A stretch of 64,000 nucleotides of DNA from Sesamum alatum (taxonomy: Eukaryota; Streptophyta; Magnoliopsida; Lamiales; Pedaliaceae). The position numbers and the translations under genes were made by a program. Shown in pieces: positions 1-11,622 of this stretch. Every line of letters begins with the position of its first letter. Positions within the stretch are counted from its first letter, which is position 1. A model generated the notes under the pieces. That model was not told the DNA's origin, did no database searches, and saw nothing but the letters and a program-made list of their open reading frames with translations. The stretch lies in the NCBI GenBank assembly GCA_034509735.1, contig JACGWO010000005.1:24980383-25044382 (forward strand), written 5' to 3'.

Positions 1-183
1 TCCTTGAAAAAATCAGTCATTTACCGCCTGTGGAGATTGTATGGCACGTAGCAGGATAGGCCTTCTTAGGTTGTTGAGCTATGTGCTATTGTTGATTTTT
101 GTTTGCTCGGTTTGTTAGAGCTTGTATGATTTGTAAAACACTTTTTTCATTCAAGGAAATTTATCTTTCCCAAAACAAAAAGA
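1..183 (+). other. Possible LINE 3' end with A-rich tail
   Basis: No gene is recognisable here. The stretch ends in an A-rich tract (about 165-190) and then abuts sequence that reads as minus-strand LINE ORF1. An A-rich tail followed by an unrelated element suggests the 3' end of a plus-strand retroposon whose body lies left of the window. The short string CTTTCCC occurs on both sides of the A-rich tract. This is a weak inference; the stretch could equally be degraded intergenic DNA. Confidence 0.25.
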
Positions 184-189
184 AAGAAA

Positions 190-718
190 ACTTTCCCATG
201 CGATTGGTAATAAATTCAGCAATGTCTTATGTCATTTTCATCGGCAGATCGTGAATATGAACATAAAATGCACAGTAATTGAGATCGACTGATAGCAGAT
301 TCTTCTCCTCCCCAACCTCACTCAAGATTAAGATATTCTTCTTGAAGTTCCATGGACCTTCTCCATCGCTCTCTTTTTATCTAATCCATGATTGAATATG
401 AGTAGAAACCTATATCAGCAATGCCATTGAGTTCCATCCCCTTAATCGGATTCATAACTGATATTAATGTCTCCTTGAGGTAATCAAAGGGACATGTTTA
501 CGTGATAAAAGCCTCCCTACTAGGTAGAAACCTATATCTTCTACATCACCAGACCATACACCGTTCAGAGGAACAACCCCCGATTTTTCAACCTCAGTAA
601 AATTCAGACTTTTTCCCAATCGTTCAACAACCTCATCCATATCATAGAGAAAAAGTAGACACTTCAACCCACTGGCATTGTCGAGCGACCACAATTGCAA
701 ACACTGCTCATGTCTCAA
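190..718 (-). pseudogene. LINE ORF1 fragment (LINE-N), DUF4283-like, broken
   Basis: Read on the minus strand, 464-718 encodes an 84-residue piece with the look of a plant LINE ORF1 N terminus (acidic start, a hydrophobic strand, then VGRLLSRK). After several stops, 190-460 gives a DUF4283-type stretch with GPWNFKKNILIL and VDLNYCAFYVHIHDLP. This domain is the RNA-binding, gag-like part of plant L1 ORF1. Several stop codons and at least one frame change make it dead. It is the same kind of protein as LINE-K ORF1 at 1550-2110 but in the opposite orientation, so it is a separate insertion. Sequence from 719 to about 960 may be its 5' untranslated region. Confidence 0.6.
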
Positions 719-1185
719 TAGCTAAGGGGTCATTCACAAATGTCTGTAGTAAACAGTAAAACCAAGAGGCGATTAAAAATAAATTTAAAAAAGAAAAGGA
801 AAAAGAGAATAGAAGGGATAGTGAATTGGAAAGAAGTAGGAAGAGTTCATAGAAGGTAACCATAGGGAACATCGTGCAGCAAACTAACAGCAACAAGCAC
901 TATCGACCAAAATAACTGCCTGAGCACACAAAGCAAGAGAGTAGAGACACTCAGAGGAGAGACGATAATACCCATACAAGAGACAAAAATTCTCATACGA
1001 GAGACTAGGATTTGATGCAACAGTTATTAGTCATTAGGACTATGTATAATTTTATCACTAAATTTTGTGTTGCGGGTTTTGTCAGTGGCTATTCTTACAA
1101 CATAATTATCAACTCCTTGTTCAGTTAATTATATATTAAATTATCACTTTATTTTGTCTCTAACCTTTTTTTTTTTTTTTTTTTT
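719..1185. other. Noncoding stretch ending in a T20 tract
   Basis: I see no gene here. The left part is A-rich on the plus strand and may be 5' leader of the minus-strand LINE-N. A run of 20 T lies at 1166-1185. On the minus strand that would be an A-tail, but no retroposed body is recognisable beside it. Confidence 0.4.
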
Positions 1186-1549
1186 GTACTGAAGGAGAAC
1201 AAAAGTGCGATTTTCCCAATTGAGATCAAATTTCATTGACCCATTTTCATTAGAATTACTTTTGCCCTCTAATTTTTAGTTTCAATAAATTTGCTCAAAG
1301 TTAGAATACATAATTGCCATGGTCACTTGTTTGGGTGTGAAAGTCTACGGGATGGGTGTTCTCCCCTTCCCCCTCCCTCCCCTCGTCCTTCTTCCACTTT
1401 CTTTGCTATTGTCGATTAGTTTCATCGTCCTCTGTTCCTAACCCATTTTTGCTTTCTTTTTCTTGCAGTGCTTGGCTCAAGTGGTCTGTCGGATCACCCA
1501 TTACCTGTTTTGGGATTAATTTAGTCTGTTCTTCTCTGATGTTGGGTCC

Positions 1550-2110
1550 ATGATGTATCGTGCTTTGGATTTAGGACTGAATTTCTCCTTGATGGAAGAG
1601 GAAAATGGTAGTGTGGCTCTAGCGAGGGTAGTGGCTCTGAGTGAAGGGAGGGTTACAAACGAGCTAACCTTTGTTGGCAGACTATAATACACAGAAGTAT
1701 TAATTTCTATGTTCTCAAAAAAAATGTTGGTTGCACTTTTTCAACCAATTAAAGGGATGGAGATGTGGTGAATAACTAAGGAAAGATTTTGCATGAGGTT
1801 TAATCACAGACTTGACAAACAACAATTTCTAGATGGACACCCATGGACTATTGAGAAAAACCTACTTGTCATAGACCCCATGGGGGAGTCTCAGAATCTA
1901 GTTGATGTTCCTCTTGAATGGTGCCCATTTACAGTGTTTGTCCATGACCTCCCATTAAGCCAACATACATATGAGATGGCCAAATTTATTGAGGACAATT
2001 TTGAAAATAGCATGATCGATGATCGTGAATATTCCCCTACCTTAACCTACGTTGTTGAGAAAGGAAAACACACAATGGGGGAGAAAATGTGGCAAAATTT
2101 CCTTACCTAG
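1550..2110 (+). pseudogene. LINE-K ORF1, N-terminal half (DUF4283)
   Basis: One reading frame runs from ATG 1550 to TAG 2108-2110, with in-frame stops near 1684 and near 1770. It reads as plant LINE ORF1: an acidic N terminus, then a DUF4283-type core with GHPWTIEKNLLVI and FTVFVHDLPLS, residues about 90-140. DUF4283 proteins are the RNA-binding, gag-like component of plant L1 elements. The Cys-rich knuckle that often follows is not visible. The CT-rich region 1360-1470 upstream resembles a 5' leader. The gene is followed 20 bp later by the solo LTR S1. Confidence 0.7.
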
Positions 2111-2129
2111 TTACCTCCAAGATAGATAT

Positions 2130-4286
2130 TGTTAGAATAGGTGACCAGAAAGCCAATAGGTTTGGCGATTTGTAACCTATTATACAACTCGATGTAATTG
2201 TAATATTATTGTGATGAATAAAGTGAGTGTTCGTCACTATTGGTACCTACTTTGTTGTGCTCACTTTACATTTGTTAAAACAACGTTTAACTTATATCAC
2301 AACAAAGCCCACAGACCATGGATAACAACTCATGCAGTTGGGCCACGCATTGGATGGTGGTCATGAAACCAACTGATTAAGAGTTGGGTCTGAAACGTTC
2401 CAAGTCGAGGACCTCGAGACAGGGCATCGAGAGTCCTATTGAGACTTGCGTCAAGAGTCGTGTTCATTGGATGAGTGCCGTGTTTCATCGGCGACAGGCG
2501 TGGGACGCCTACACGATCTTGATGGGTTGGTCGACTGGGGTCGAGCCGACTGGACTGACTCGCGGGGATCATCATATGGAAGCCTTGGAGGCTTGGTCGG
2601 TATGATTGGTTTTCCCCGATTCCGATAGTACGGGAGTAATCCTCAGACTTGAGGGATCATGGCAGTCGCGTGCACAGGACGGCTGTATCTTGGATCTGGC
2701 GAGAGGTAATCATTCTGTAAGATGATTATCATAAGCCTTGTCCAGCGCAGTCGGAATATGTAGTGAGGACGGTGGATTCCAAGAAGAGGATCCGTCCCCT
2801 GTCAGTATGTGACAGAGGTATCTCCTATGCACTCGGAGACACGTTCATGCTGTTTGAAGTTGTGGCCACAGCATAGATGCCTAGTCAAGGATGGGAACCG
2901 ACGCCCAATTCCATACCCTAGACGAAGGCCGAGAGACGGTAGACGGAAGGATCGTACCCGTACGGAATCGGTGCCTAAATGTTCACGCCAATTCACCTAG
3001 TCTCTAGTGCCATGGACCGTTGCTAGACGGCCACCAATGGTGCGGGCCCTTGTGGGACACGGGTCCAAGTCTAGCTGAGGGTGAACCTAAAGGGTCACAC
3101 ACAAATCACTGAGGAGGTTGAGAGATCAACTTGGAGTCAATCTCGAAGGATAAAATAAGTAATTGGATTACTTAAGGGAAAGTCCATTGGATGGACGGGC
3201 CGATATTGTATCGGGCTTTCATTTAATCAATAAATTGGATTTTTGATTAAATATGGAAAGTTGAGATGTTGAGACGTTGGATCTTTTAATTGGATTAAAA
3301 GATCAATGGGAATAATTTTAGTGGACATTAAATTAGATTTAATATTGGGTTCGTCGTAATTGGATTACGATAAAACCCGGTCCGTTAAATTATACCCGAG
3401 AGGAGAAATAATTCCTAATTTGGAATGGGAAGAAGTTGGACTTCTTTCCTTAATTAAACATGGCCGACATGCTCCCTTGGAGGAAGCAAAATCAGCCATG
3501 TTTCATGCTAGGTGGTATGTTGACTTATCTCTTTTGGAAAGAGACAAATCGACTCCAATCAAGCTCTTCCCTTTTGGTATGATTTGATCATACATAAATT
3601 TTGGTAGGCTTGATTGAAGAATTGATGGTGATTGATTGGAATGAATCTAGACATCCTTGGATGAACCTAGACACATTCCAATAATCACATTAATTATGTA
3701 TATATATTAGAATATACAACACCAAGCATAAGTGATTCATTATTAATTTTTTTCTAGGAAAAAGAGAAGACAAAAATCCCTCTCGTCTCTCTGAAATTTC
3801 GTGCTCTCTCCCTCTCCCACACTTGTGTTCTTCACTTGATTTTGAATCAACAAGAAGAACAAAGTAAGTCTAAGAGAACACTAATTCATAGTGTTCCTCT
3901 CTTAAACCGATTCCTTCTAAACCCGTTCTTTTCTAGCAAGAAGAACGTGTGTTTCTTCCGGTGTGGTGTGGATCACCTTTGGAGAATCCATACGTTTGGA
4001 TTTCGTGAGCATTCCGGAGAAGGAACAACGCAAGTAGCCGGGAGCATACGCTAAACAATCAAAGGTAACGATTTATTACGCTTTGATTGGTTTCATTTAT
4101 ATATCTATGCCCTATGTGCTTAAATATATGTTTTAATATTTACACATCCTACATCAAACGCCCGGTTGAGCACCCAAGGGTACACCCCTTGGGATTCGCG
4201 TATTTTGAATTTGATTTAAATTTACGCACTTTTTTCTCGCTTCCTCGCTTCCGCTCGCGCTCCCGGGCGGATCCGCTTGTCCTTCA
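2130..4286 (+). repeat. Solo LTR S1 (copia subfamily II) with 5-bp TSD
   Basis: The element starts TGTTAGAATAGG and ends GTCCTTCA, as does the LTR of element H at 48442-50672, which it resembles along its whole length. The 5 bp before it (2125-2129, GATAT) are repeated directly after it (4287-4291). No primer site or coding sequence follows; LINE-K sequence resumes instead. It is therefore a solo LTR, the usual product of recombination between the two LTRs of one element. It carries the conserved LTR core near 2993-3045 and a hairpin at 4173-4193 (stem CCCAAGGG, loop TACAC). Confidence 0.9.
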
Positions 4287-4291
4287 GATAT

Positions 4292-5190
4292 TGATCCCCA
4301 GAAGCATATTCAACAGGATTCGCTCCTCCAGCACCCCACTAATCTACATTTGGGACAACAAGTAAATCAGTCCCATATTGAGGCCTAATCTCATGCTAGT
4401 TCTCCTCCCCTAACCCTATTAGCCTCGTAACCCTAGCGCCTTCCTTGTCAGAATTTCCTTGCATGGGACTTTTTGTCTTGCCATGCCTGACAACCCCCAC
4501 CCCAAAATCGCTTACCTCACATGCGCGCACCACCCTATCTCATCCCATGCTAATACTACAGCTCCCATAGTTGCCCCCACACACTGACATTACTTGCATG
4601 CAAATTACCAACTCTCAACTTCTGAACTCACATGCATGCAACACAGCAACTAATCTCATGTAAATACTTCAGTTCCCCATACGGCCCCTACACACTCTGA
4701 CACTACATAAATGAAAAATATTCACTACACCACCCTCGATCCCACCCATACGCTTCATACAGCTGAACCTGCTACTGCTAGGGATACCCATAAACCATCA
4801 AAACCTTCCCACCTCTCCTCATTTGCCCTCCATACCCATTCCTCTCCCACAAACATAGACTTGCCCACTTTATTAGCCAAACCTTCCATAACCCACGGTT
4901 CTAATAATCTTATAGATATTCCCCTCTCACTATTGGACCCTTTCAACCTAGGTCCTATTATTAGCAAACCTAAAGGCGAAACCAAGGCAAACGACGCAGA
5001 TGTAAACTTGGATCACCTGGTCCTATCACACATGATAAATGTAAGCTCCCCCTTTCCTTATTCTTGATCGATGAACCCGAGGAGAGACCTAAGCAAAGAA
5101 CCTTCATCCCACTATCTGAACAACGTGGAAGAGCATTCTAGTAGTACCGTCGGACATTATAAGTTGTCTAGTTCGGAATTGCCAAGGCGT
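4292..5190 (+). pseudogene. LINE-K ORF1 C-terminal region, Pro/Ser/His-rich
   Basis: This region continues LINE-K after S1. An open stretch at 4711-5067 (118 residues) is rich in Pro, Ser, Thr and His, typical of the low-complexity tail of plant LINE ORF1 but not diagnostic. The rest has stops in all frames. No apurinic endonuclease motifs are visible between here and the post-endonuclease region that starts near 5190. Confidence 0.45.
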
Positions 5191-7653
5191 AGCGGTCCTT
5201 GGACAATTTGTGGCCAAAATTAAAAGTATGCAGGCAAGCTGTCACTGATTGTTGGGAATCAGCGTGGATTTCCGACTCTAGTGAGAATTTGGCTGCTTAT
5301 CTTGAACAATGCTACCCCGGGCTGTTTAGGTGGAGCAGAACTCAAAATTTGGCAACATTAGGAAAAAAATTGAGACTCTTGAGTATGATATTAGGTTGCT
5401 TCAGGATTCTGCCTTATCAGCTAGTGCCCAAGAAAAACTAAGTAGTCTCTGTTCGGAATTGGAAAATCTTATTTCAACTGAGGAACTCAAGTGGAAACAG
5501 TGGGACAAGTCGGCTTGGTTGGCGGAGAGGGATAGCAACATAGTGGTTTTTCACGCCAAAACCTTACAACGGAGAAAAACTAACCAAATTTAGGGGATCA
5601 GAGATGAGAATGGAGAGTGATGTGATCAGTCCGATGGGATTCTATTGGTGATTCAGCCCTATTTTCATAAAATCTTTACGTCGGGAAATCCTACCAAAGC
5701 AAAGATCGATGAAGTGACTAAATCTGTCCCAAAGGGGGTGATTGGAGAGATGAACCGAGGATTTCTTGAACCATACACGTGGAAGAAGTTAAGGTTTCTC
5801 TTTCTAGTATGTTCCCTTTTAAATCCCCCGGCCTTGATGGCATGCCCCTCATTTTTTTCCAACGCTTTTGGGATAACGTAGGAGATACTTCTATAAAATG
5901 TGCTCTTTAATATGCTTAACAATCAGTCCATTTCCCTCCCTATATATTTCACTCATATTGTGCTTATACCCAAGTGTCAGAAACCCGAGACTATGTCATT
6001 GTTGCACTTGTCAGTCTGTGTAACGTGGCCTTCAAACTTGTTACTAAGACCATTGCTAACCGTTTGAAGCGTTTCCTTGATTCGATCATCTCCCCTACGC
6101 AATCCGCATTAATCGTAGGGAGACTTATCATGGATAATGTTTTAGAATGAACCATTTTTTGAAATACAAGAGAGGTGGTCGTGAGGGTTTTGTGTCCATT
6201 TTAAATTAGATATGAGTAAATCATATGATAGGATTGGTTGGTCTTTTCTCAAGAGCATGTTAGGTAGTCTAGGTTTTTGTGCCTTTAATTATGCACTGTG
6301 TTTCTTCTGTTTCCTACTCCTTCATGATGAATGGTTCCCAGTTTGGCTATCTTGTATTGGCTAGGGGTATTCATCAACGTGACCCCTATCCCCTTATCTA
6401 TTTATTTTGGGCGTTGAGGCCCTTCGTTGCTTATTATAGAGTAAAGAATTGCAAGGTCAGTTCTGTGGGATTTCCAGTGCCAGAATGCTTCGAGAGTATA
6501 CCACCTCCTCTTCCCCGATGATGCATTAATATTCTACGAGGCAACACAGGAGGCTTTGGGGTGCAACCATGGGGTTCTTGATCTTTATGGCAGAGCTTTG
6601 GGGCTACTCATCAACTTGTAGAAACTGTCACTGGTTTTCAGCAAAAACACCCCGCATGACACTCGACAAAGACTTCTAGATATCTTAGTTGTTCGAGTTG
6701 AATCGAGCCATGATATGTACTTGGGGCTTCATAACATCGTGGGGCGTAGGAAAAAAGACATCTTCAACAATCTGAGGAGCAGGATTTGGCAACGAGCGAG
6801 TGGTTGGAAGGAATAAATGTTGTCCTAGGCCGAAGAAGATGTTCTCTTCAAAGCAATACTTCAAGCAATCCCGACCTACTGCATCACTACTTCAAGATTC
6901 TAGATTCACTTATTCGGGAAACGGAGAGCATCTCGACCAACATCTTTTAGAGCAACTCAAACAAGCACAAAATTCACTGGTCTTCATAGAGTAACTTGTG
7001 TCGTAGATAAAAGATAGAGGACTTGGTTTCCGAAATCTTCGAGCTTTCAACCAGGTGATGCTGGAAAAGCAGGGGTGGAGGATTATACAAAAGCCGGACC
7101 TTTTTCTCAGCAAAACTCTGAAATCAAGGTACTCTGCAAATTGTGATTTATTTCAAGCTAAAAGAGGACATAACCCGTCTTTCACGTAGAGCAGCGTGTT
7201 CGGGGCATGACCAGTCTTTGAGTATAGAGTTCGTTGGTGAATTAGCAGAGGTACTAAGGTAAAATATAGGGGAGATAAGTGGCTCCTTCCGCCGCACACT
7301 TTTCAACCAATTACTCCACAATGCTTTTTCTCCACAGATACTCACGTCTCCAAACTGATGAATCAGGATCAAAATGGTTGGAATGAATCGCTGATTGATA
7401 GTCTCTTCTAGGAGGAGGATGCAACATTGATTAAGTCACTTCCCCTAAGCTGATTCGACCAGCAGGATACCCACGTGTGGCATTTTAATAAGAGTGGTCT
7501 CTTTACGGTGTGATCAGCTTATTACGTCGCATGTTCGCTTCAGGAGTCGAGCTCTTCACATTCGGGAGGTCAAGGGAGCAACCACGACTAAATTTGAACT
7601 TTATATGTAAAACTAACGTTCCTAACAAAGTTAAGATTTTCTTGTGGAGACTC
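5190..7653 (+). pseudogene. LINE-K ORF2: reverse transcriptase region, decayed
   Basis: Several frame-shifted pieces read as plant L1 ORF2. 5330-5593 is the coiled linker before RT (KQWDKSAWLAERDSNIVVFH). 5645-5760 has PYFHKIFTS. 6279-6521 has NGSQFGYLVLARGIHQRDP, matching the RT block around RGIRQGDP. Near 6495-6530 the catalytic block reads LFPDDAL, where active elements have F-A-D-D. The last piece before J reads VPNKVKIFLWRL, the start of zf-RVT. Stops and frameshifts are frequent, so it is inactive. It resumes at 58108 after the J insertion. Confidence 0.75.
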
Positions 7654-9795
7654 TAAAAGAATTGGGTACGGCCCGGGAACGCAACGGAAGCATAAAAAAT
7701 AAAATTTAAGGCATAATTTCAAATGGGTTCAAAGGGGTGATCCCTTTGAAGTTCCCGGGCGTTCGGTGTATGTCAAAGCATAAATAAAGAGGAGAAGAAT
7801 GTTGGACATGTGGCTTAAAGAAGAAAAACAAAAAGGTGCATAAATGTAAGAAGAACCAAGCTTTTGTATGCAACACGTAGGACCGGTACACACTTTTTCC
7901 CTTTTCGTTACTCCTTTCGTTCACTTGAGGATCCAAATATGAATCCTAATTATCTCTCAAATATTGCTAGATAGTAGTAGAGAAGTTAAGAAAAATAATT
8001 CCAAAGTAACACTATTGTTTAGTGAATTTTGGAATGTTTTGTTATTCAATCCTTTCCAAAAGGTATGAACACAAAAAGGAGAAATTTTTCAGAGATTTTG
8101 GAGAGTTATTGGCATGGAAAAAACGTGCAAGAGCATACCATACAAGTTATGTGAATAGTTTTTGTGTACGTAGAAAATTGAATTCAAAATTCAACCTCCA
8201 AAGCTAACTTACATACACATGCACACTATCTAGACAACCACCAACCATGATGACATAAAACCTCCATAAAAAACACATCATGTCAAAGCACATGTGCTTC
8301 TCATGTGAATAAGTTTTAATTTCTCTTTAACTTGCATTTTTTCATGGACTTGGACTACTAATTTTGGACCTTTATTTAATCTAATTAAAGTAAGTCCAAA
8401 TAAAGTCCATTGGGCATTCATTAATTCAATTAATCTCAATCCAATTGAAGCCCACAAGTTTATTTAATCCAATTAAATAAACATAAGTCCAAACTCTAAT
8501 TAATTGATCCAATCAATTAATTCAGCCAAACCCCATAAATTAATCCAATTAAGTTAAAGGTTCTAAGCCCAAGAATCATCCAATCCAATTAATAAATTTT
8601 TGGACCATCCATCTAATGAATTTCTCAATAAATGATCCAATCATTTATTTTCTCCTTGAAATAATTTAATCCAATTAAATCAATTTGTTTCTTCTAGAAT
8701 TAATTCAAAATTAATTCTACCAATTCCATAGTGATTGGTATGTGACTCTTTAGGTTCACCCTAAGCTAGACTTGGGCTTGTGTCCAGCACAATTGGTCAA
8801 TTAAAACCAATTTAATTAATTATTTTCTAATTAACCATTAATCAAAAAAACGCCCATCACTATGGGTGGCCGTCTAGCAATGGTCCATGGCACTAGAGAC
8901 TAGATGAATTTTGGCATGAAAATTTAGACTCCCAAGTTCCATGCGAGTACGGTCCTTCCATCATCCGTCTCCCGGTCTACGTCTAGGGCATGGAATTGGG
9001 CATCGGTTTCCATCCTAGACTAGATAACTACGCTCAATAACTCGGGACACATTTGATTTATTGATCTACATAGAAAATCATTTCCTACTCGACCAATCAC
9101 TGTGACCACAGACTCAAAGAGCTTAAACTGTCTTAGAGTGCATAGGAGACTTGATTGTCATATGCTAACAGGTGACGGATCCTATTTTGGAATCCACCGT
9201 TCTCAATACATATTCTGACTGCAATGGATAAGGCTTATAATGAATGTATCTCAGATACGGGCCAGATCCTAGATACAGCCATCATATCCATGTAACTGGC
9301 ATGATTCCCCAAGTCCGAGAACTAATCTCGTACTATCTGAATCGAGAATTCCAGTCATATCGACCAAGTCTCCAAGGCTTCCATATGATGATTCCCACAA
9401 GTCAGTTCAGTCGGCTGACACCCTTGTCAACTAACCCACCAATATTGCATAGACGTCCAACGTCTATCGCCGATGAAACACGACACTCATCCAATGAATG
9501 CAATTCATAGTGCAAGTCTCTATAGGACCCTCGATGCCCTGTCTCGAGGTCCTCGAATTGGATCATTTCTACCAACCCTCAGAAGTTGGTATCATAGCTG
9601 TCATCCAATGCACGGCCCAACTACATTGGTTATCCAATTGGTCTCTAGGCATTTGTTGTGACGTTAACACACCATTTAACGTAATCAGTAAGAACAACAA
9701 ACACAGTGTCATGGATGAATACTTACTATATTCATCAAGTCAATATTACTGTAATAGAGATTGCTAAATTGTGTTTCTGGTCACCTATTCTAACA
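7654..9795 (-). repeat. J 3' LTR (left copy), 2142 bp
   Basis: The right end, CCTATTCTAACA, is the reverse complement of the family's TGTTAGAATAGG start. The left end reads TAAAAGAATT where the family has TGAAAG, so the terminal CA is mutated. It contains the conserved LTR core near 8862-8912 and a 9-bp hairpin at 7728-7750 (loop GTGAT on this strand, ATCAC in sense), flanked by CCCGGGAAC/GTTCCCGGG arms. The polypurine tract 9796-9811 abuts its right end. The low-complexity AT-rich part 8340-8720 is part of the LTR. Confidence 0.85.
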
Positions 9796-11324
9796 ATCTC
9801 CCACTTGACCTAAAGCCAATCACCCATGTCGCCCAAACTTATCTGAGCATGAGTAATCTGCGATAGTCAGCTCGGTCTCATGGATCTACCTTATTTCTGC
9901 CAAGATGAGACGGTCCAACCATGTGTCACCTCTTAATACCATTGCACCAAGTAGATGGTAGTGTCTAAGAATTTTCCTAGATCCGTGATAATATCTCGGT
10001 CCTTTAGCTTACACTTTAGCCATGTTGTTATCCTCCAAAGGTAACTACTGGACCGGCCGTGCTAGGCACCATACCCAACCATTGGATGTGATTTTTCATC
10101 CAAACCACTTTCCGAGCAACTTCTAAAGTTGCCATACATTCCACTTTCATGGCATGTTGTGGTATCCCGCTTGAAATCTTTCCAAGCCAGCACCGTACCA
10201 TAAGCCTGAATATACGTTCATACTGAGACTAGATATTATTCACATGATACTGGAAGCTAGTATCGCTATAGCCTTCCAGAATCAACTCTCCATAGAACGT
10301 ACATCAAGAATCAACACTTCTTTAATCCTTATTTAGGTATTAAAGACTATTCTCAATAACAGTCTACTGCCTCCTCGGTACACACCCGATTTCCATCGTT
10401 ATGCCCAAAGCATACACAACATCAGGTGTAATGCACCAAATAGCATACTCATGTTGCCTACGGAAAAGACGTAGAGGATGTCAAAACATCTAAGCTTCCT
10501 CATCAGTCAACCCTGACTGAGTCTTGGACAGCTTAGCCCTATATATAGGTATCCAATTCCTTTCATGACGAATTGCGTGAACAACGTTCGTGTTTTAGTG
10601 TGTCCTAACATCTTAAATTCATTCCAAATGAATAAGAAGTTACATAATTTAAACACTAGGAACACAACTAAACTCCACCGACTCTCAAGCTCATTACTGA
10701 TCGAGTCATACCCTGTATGAACTCATCAAAATGAATATTCCAGTTAGATGGAGTTTCGAACCTAGTTTGAATTCCATGTTGAATCACACGGCTCCAAGCC
10801 ATTGATATGATCCAACGCCCAACATTGTTTCACCTTATGTCTTTTGGATTATAATCCAATTGACCAAACCGACCCAGAAACCTGTACCTCTCAGGTATCT
10901 AAGGTGTTCTAGTCATCCCTAGGAGGACTATAATATAGTCAGTGAGCAAACTTTATTTAAATTATGTTTGCAATATCGTACCGGTTATCCTCTAAAATCC
11001 AATTTTCCTTAGGACAACACATGAACCTGTGCAAATTTAGTTTGTCCCCCACTAGTCCCTTGACATGTGCAGGACCATCCTATACACTCAAGTACTTTGT
11101 AAAATGTAGTCTTGCCATGCCATATCCAATATGGTGTCTAGGCCACGATCTTTTAGAAAGTGTCATGTTTTACAACTTGACTACTATCTTAAGAACACAT
11201 CCAGATAGGCCAAGGTAGTTTAGTGGAACACCAACCGAACCATGTCCAACAAGGTTCGATTCCTCCCTTATTAGAGACGTCATTCAATTAGGGCACTCCA
11301 GGAAGAATTCCACTGAGTGAGAAT
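9796..11324 (-). pseudogene. J internal remnant: integrase end, deleted RT, RNase H
   Basis: No long frame survives. On the minus strand, 11211-11320 matches the integrase block around RNRTLLDMVRS and 11090-11150 matches the block around YEIWHGKP. The piece after that drops directly to late RT and RNase H. The RNase H end sits next to the polypurine tract. Compared with B about 0.5 kb around the RT N terminus is missing, and a second gap follows the FSMK block. Element F shows the same two gaps. Confidence 0.7.
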
Positions 11325-11622
11325 TGTTAGAATAGGTGACCAGAAAGCCATTGGATTGGCGGTTTTGGGGGTACTATTTAGCAATCTTTATTAAAGTAAT
11401 ATTGACTTGATGAATATAGTAAGTATTCATCCTTGTCACTATGTGTTTGTTGTGCTTACTAATTATATTAAACGGTGTTTTAACGTCACACAAATGCCCA
11501 CAGACCAATTGGATAACCCATGTAGTTGGGTTGCGCATTGGATGGCAGCTATGAAACCAACTTCTGAGGGTTGGTCTCAAACGTTCCAAGTCGAGGACCT
11601 TGAAACAGGGCATCGAGTGTCC
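11325..11622 (+). repeat. F 5' LTR, piece 1
   Basis: Begins TGTTAGAATAGGTGACCAG and stops in mid-LTR at the left end of element A. The next base of this LTR is found at 38282. The corresponding unbroken sequence is in F's 3' LTR at 47469-47770. Confidence 0.85.

Noticed and set aside
2330..3000. Small open frames inside S1 and matching LTR regions (for example 41726-42000, 49059-49382)
   Set aside because: They lie in LTRs, differ between copies by frameshifts and show no protein family.
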